Origin: Demequina aurantiaca
GTDB lineage: Bacteria; Actinomycetota; Actinomycetes; Actinomycetales; Demequinaceae
Length of the DNA stretch: 64,000 nucleotides
Direction of reading: 5' to 3'
Assembly: GCF_000975135.1 (NCBI RefSeq)
Contig: NZ_BBRF01000001.1
Span: 1,552,380-1,616,379, forward strand
Program-made: the position numbers and the translations under genes
Shown here: piece by piece, positions 62,366-64,000 of the stretch
Layout of the letters: every line of letters starts with the position of its first letter
Position numbering within the stretch: position 1 is the stretch's first letter
The notes under the pieces: generated by a model
Seen by the model: only the letters and a program-made list of their open reading frames with translations
Told to the model about the DNA's origin: nothing
Databases searched by the model: none

Positions 62366-63010
62366 ATGAACGTCATCGGCATCACCGTCGCCAGTATTTC
62401 TGCCCACGAGGTCGTACCAGTCGACCGTAAAGTCGTACCAGTTGACCGTCAGGTCGTGCCGGTCGACCATAAAGTCGCACTGGTCGACCGTCGGGCCGCA
62501 CCGATCATTTCTGAGTTTGAACCGATCTCGCACGGCGGCGCTGCCGGTCGCCGCCTGATCGTCGCCGACCTCGAGAACCTGCTCGGCTGCAAGCCGGCCG
62601 ATGCCGAGCCTTCGCTGTGGGATGAGGCCTTCGAGGGTCTCGTTGACAGCATCGCGTTCGATGCCGAAGTCGACCAGCTCGTGATCGGCGTCGATCCCCA
62701 GTGGGCCTTCACGGTGTTCGACCTCGCACCAGCGGCGCGTCTCGTCACCAGGTCAGGGGAGTCGGGAGCCGACATCGCGCTGTGCGAGGTTCTGAGTGAC
62801 TACGACTTCATCGCCCGTCGTTTCACTGAGGTAGTGATCGCGAGTGGCGACCATGAGTTCGTGCGCTCCGTGGGGCAACTTCGCTACCGCAACGTCGTGA
62901 CGACTGTCGCCTCGAGGGGAGCCGGACTGAACTGCACGTTGGCCGAGATTGCCGACCGCGTCATCAACCTCGCCACTCCTATGCGCCACGAGCTCGCGCT
63001 CGCGGCCTAG
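62366..63010 (+). CDS. NYN/PIN-like nuclease with N-terminal VVPVDRK repeat
   Basis: This 214-aa protein has an N-terminal segment (about 16-43) of four tandem heptads (VVPVDRK, VVPVDRQ, VVPVDHK, VALVDRR). A NYN-like fold follows: LIVADLENLL (Asp/Glu pair), SGADIALCEVL and VVIASGDHEFV, the usual acidic residues of RNA-cutting NYN domains. It is probably an RNase. A GAGGGG ribosome site precedes the ATG. The gene for a 33-aa Cys-rich protein follows 14 bp after its stop. Confidence 0.75.
   Translation: MNVIGITVASISAHEVVPVDRKVVPVDRQVVPVDHKVALVDRRAAPIISEFEPISHGGAAGRRLIVADLENLLGCKPADAEPSLWDEAFEGLVDSIAFDAEVDQLVIGVDPQWAFTVFDLAPAARLVTRSGESGADIALCEVLSDYDFIARRFTEVVIASGDHEFVRSVGQLRYRNVVTTVASRGAGLNCTLAEIADRVINLATPMRHELALAA
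62411..62494 (+). repeat. Four 21-bp tandem repeats inside the NYN-like gene
   Basis: Units of 21 bp at 62411-62431, 62432-62452, 62453-62473 and 62474-62494, starting GTCGTACCAG, GTCGTACCAG, GTCGTGCCGG and GTCGCACTGG. Each encodes one heptad of the VxPVDRK type. The length is a multiple of three, so copy changes would keep the frame. Confidence 0.9.
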
Positions 63011-63024
63011 GTGGGGGAGCCGCA

Positions 63025-63126
63025 ATGGGAGACAAGCAGTTGTGCCCGGAGAAATGCGTCGTAACGTGGCATCCCAATGGCGACATCACGGTCGAGTGCC
63101 GCTGCCCGGGGGACTGCCGTGCCTAG
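63025..63126 (+). CDS. 33-aa Cys-rich microprotein
   Basis: The peptide reads MGDKQLCPEKCVVTWHPNGD then ITVECRCPGDCRA: cysteines at 7, 11, 25, 27 and 31 plus His16 in a likely metal-binding or disulfide-bonded fold. GGGGGAG lies 6 nt before the ATG at 63025, a strong ribosome site. It follows the NYN-like gene by 14 bp and probably shares its mRNA. No family recognised; too short for standard gene finders. Confidence 0.65.
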   Translation: MGDKQLCPEKCVVTWHPNGDITVECRCPGDCRA

Positions 63127-63205
63127 ACAACGGGACGCAAGGTAGGTACGACGGGAGCGACGAAGGCTCAACATGGACAACTCGCGATAGTAAGGCGAAG
63201 GCAGA

Positions 63206-63236
63206 AACTCCAGCGGAGCTGAAGGACGCTGGAGTT
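63206..63236 (+). terminator. Stem-loop after the NYN operon
   Basis: AACTCCAGCG (63206-63215), an 11-nt loop and CGCTGGAGTT (63227-63236) form a perfect 10-bp stem. It lies 80 bp after the microprotein gene and runs into the 9-bp tandem repeats; there is no T-run. It could be a terminator or an RNA end. Confidence 0.5.
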
Positions 63237-63309
63237 CCTGGAGTTCGTGGGTTCCTGGGGTTCCATGGAGTCCTTGGAGTCCTTGGAGTCCTTGAAGTCC
63301 CTGAAGTCG
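63229..63309. repeat. Nine-unit 9-bp tandem repeat
   Basis: Nine imperfect units of 9 bp, from CTGGAGTTC at 63229 through TTGGAGTCC units (63274-63291) to CTGAAGTCG ending at 63309. It is intergenic between the microprotein gene and the convergent gene at 63322, where each strand could run into it. Length may vary by slippage. Confidence 0.85.
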
Positions 63310-63321
63310 CCTGTGCTGCGA

Positions 63322-63918
63322 CTACTCGTCGTCGACGTCGTCCGCCACACGCACGTTGTCGGCGAGGAAACGTGACAACTGCGGGTGGAGAACTGCAGCG
63401 TGGTTGGTGCTTTGCGTGAGGTCCTCTCCGTCGAGCGCGTCGATCTGCGCAGTCTCCTCCGCGGTCAGCACTCGGTACGGGTCACGGACCAGCGAGATCG
63501 CGGCATCCTCGTCCAGCACCTCGAGGATCGACTGGATCTTGTCCTTGATCGCGAGAGCCTCGGGGTCTACCGCGACGGCGGCCTTGAAGAACGCGACGTA
63601 ATCCTCGCTGAGGAAGCGGTTTCCGCGCTCAGAGTCGAGCATGTGCTCCAGCCCGGTCGCCAGCAGAATCTCCGCGGGAACGAGTTCGCGCTCGGGGTCA
63701 TTGATCAGGAGAGTCGCGGCATCGGCCGGGAACGAGTCCAGCAGCGCCTGCACGTCACGCTTCATGCCCTCGAGAACCTTCTCAGCCGACGCCTGGAACT
63801 GCTGGGCGTAGGCATCCGCCTCGGCGGCATTCGTGGGGATGTTGGTGGGCGCCTCCGGGGCAGTGCCCGTCTGCGAGGCGTCGTCGCTGGATGAAGGGTC
63901 GTGGTTCTCAGAAGTCAT
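63322..63918 (-). CDS. Uncharacterised acidic protein, 198 aa
   Basis: This protein starts MTSENHDPSSSDDASQTGTA. The first 35 residues are disordered. The rest is mostly helical and acidic (YAQQFQASAEKVLEGMKRDV, then NDPERELVPAEILL), ending VADDVDDE. No family recognised. The ATG at 63916-63918 has TACGGT 6 nt upstream and no ribosome site. Confidence 0.6.
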   Translation of the reverse strand: MTSENHDPSSSDDASQTGTAPEAPTNIPTNAAEADAYAQQFQASAEKVLEGMKRDVQALLDSFPADAATLLINDPERELVPAEILLATGLEHMLDSERGNRFLSEDYVAFFKAAVAVDPEALAIKDKIQSILEVLDEDAAISLVRDPYRVLTAEETAQIDALDGEDLTQSTNHAAVLHPQLSRFLADNVRVADDVDDE

Positions 63919-63924
63919 ACATCC

Positions 63925-63930
63925 ACCGTA
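63925..63930 (-). promoter_or_regulatory. Candidate -10 (TACGGT), leaderless
   Basis: On the minus strand TACGGT ends 6 nt before the ATG at 63918, in the same layout as other leaderless genes here. No clear gene is seen in 63931-64000. Confidence 0.45.
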
Positions 63931-64000
63931 GTGGAGCGGCGAGTGCTGTCCACCCGCGTTGGCTGCCAGCGAAAAACAGAGGAAGGACGCCGGCGTGGAT

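Noticed and set aside
63168-63350. Reading frames through the 9-bp repeat on both strands
   Set aside because: They are open only because the repeat length is a multiple of three; no ribosome site or conservation argument supports them.

Overview
The window is high-GC bacterial chromosome from an actinomycete, probably of order Micrococcales (the neighbourhood of Demequinaceae, Cellulomonadaceae or Microbacteriaceae). This is inferred from the anti-sigma-K/ECF sigma pair, an HtaA-type haem-uptake locus with DtxR/IdeR-like boxes, a DUF222/13E12 HNH protein, TANNNT -10 elements and many apparently leaderless genes. No rRNA, tRNA, CRISPR array, insertion sequence or integrase was seen.

Layout. 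1-9.0 kb: the 5' part of valS, an ECF sigma/anti-sigma pair preceded by a translationally coupled 44-codon reading frame, an AhpD-like protein, membrane proteins (holin-4 family, CPBP protease, a HAAS-like multispanning protein) and a KefB/YbaL-type cation/proton antiporter. 9.1-17.4 kb: an iron-regulated haem system, with haem oxygenase plus hmuTUV in one direction and a 1432-residue cell-wall protein with four HtaA domains converging on it. Both transcription units carry DtxR/IdeR-like boxes at their promoters, and a bidirectional terminator lies between them. 17.4-20.3 kb: arginine deiminase with a 12-bp inverted repeat in its upstream region, a Cys-rich microprotein plus TM2 protein operon, and an RraB-like protein. 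20.3-26.7 kb: a LacI-controlled sugar ABC transporter with a GH127 beta-L-arabinofuranosidase. This block lacks the octamer common in the rest of the window and looks acquired.

26.7-36.4 kb: an MFS exporter, vapB with only the tail of vapC left, a 5'(3')-deoxyribonucleotidase, a HigB/HigA-protease toxin-antitoxin pair with a palindromic operator on its promoter, an SDR/flavin-monooxygenase pair, a LabA-like NYN protein, a DUF2252 protein and a wrecked NUDIX regulator. 36.6-51.6 kb: a defence-type island. It holds an uncharacterised two-gene module (135 and 412 aa), a type I restriction-modification operon hsdM-hsdS-hsdR with a fourth overlapping membrane/coiled-coil gene, a KTSC-OLD nuclease operon, a decayed ImmA/IrrE gene and a 705-residue membrane-anchored PIN-like protein. 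52-64 kb: MFS transporter, beta-hydroxyacid dehydrogenase, DUF2130 protein, quinone-oxidoreductase-like enzyme, sortase-type surface protein, DUF222/HNH protein, and a small operon of unknown function (92-aa protein, NYN-like nuclease with a VVPVDRK repeat, 33-aa Cys-rich microprotein) expressed from a consensus promoter.

Two signals run through the whole window. One is an octamer, GCCGATGC/GCATCGGC, counted by eye about 43 times, several-fold more than base composition predicts. The other is a recurring promoter layout in which a TANNNT -10 lies 6-7 nt before the start codon of genes without a Shine-Dalgarno sequence. The best candidates for undescribed systems are the 36.6-38.2 kb pair, the membrane PIN protein, the extra gene of the type I operon, and the NYN/microprotein operon at 62.0-63.1 kb.
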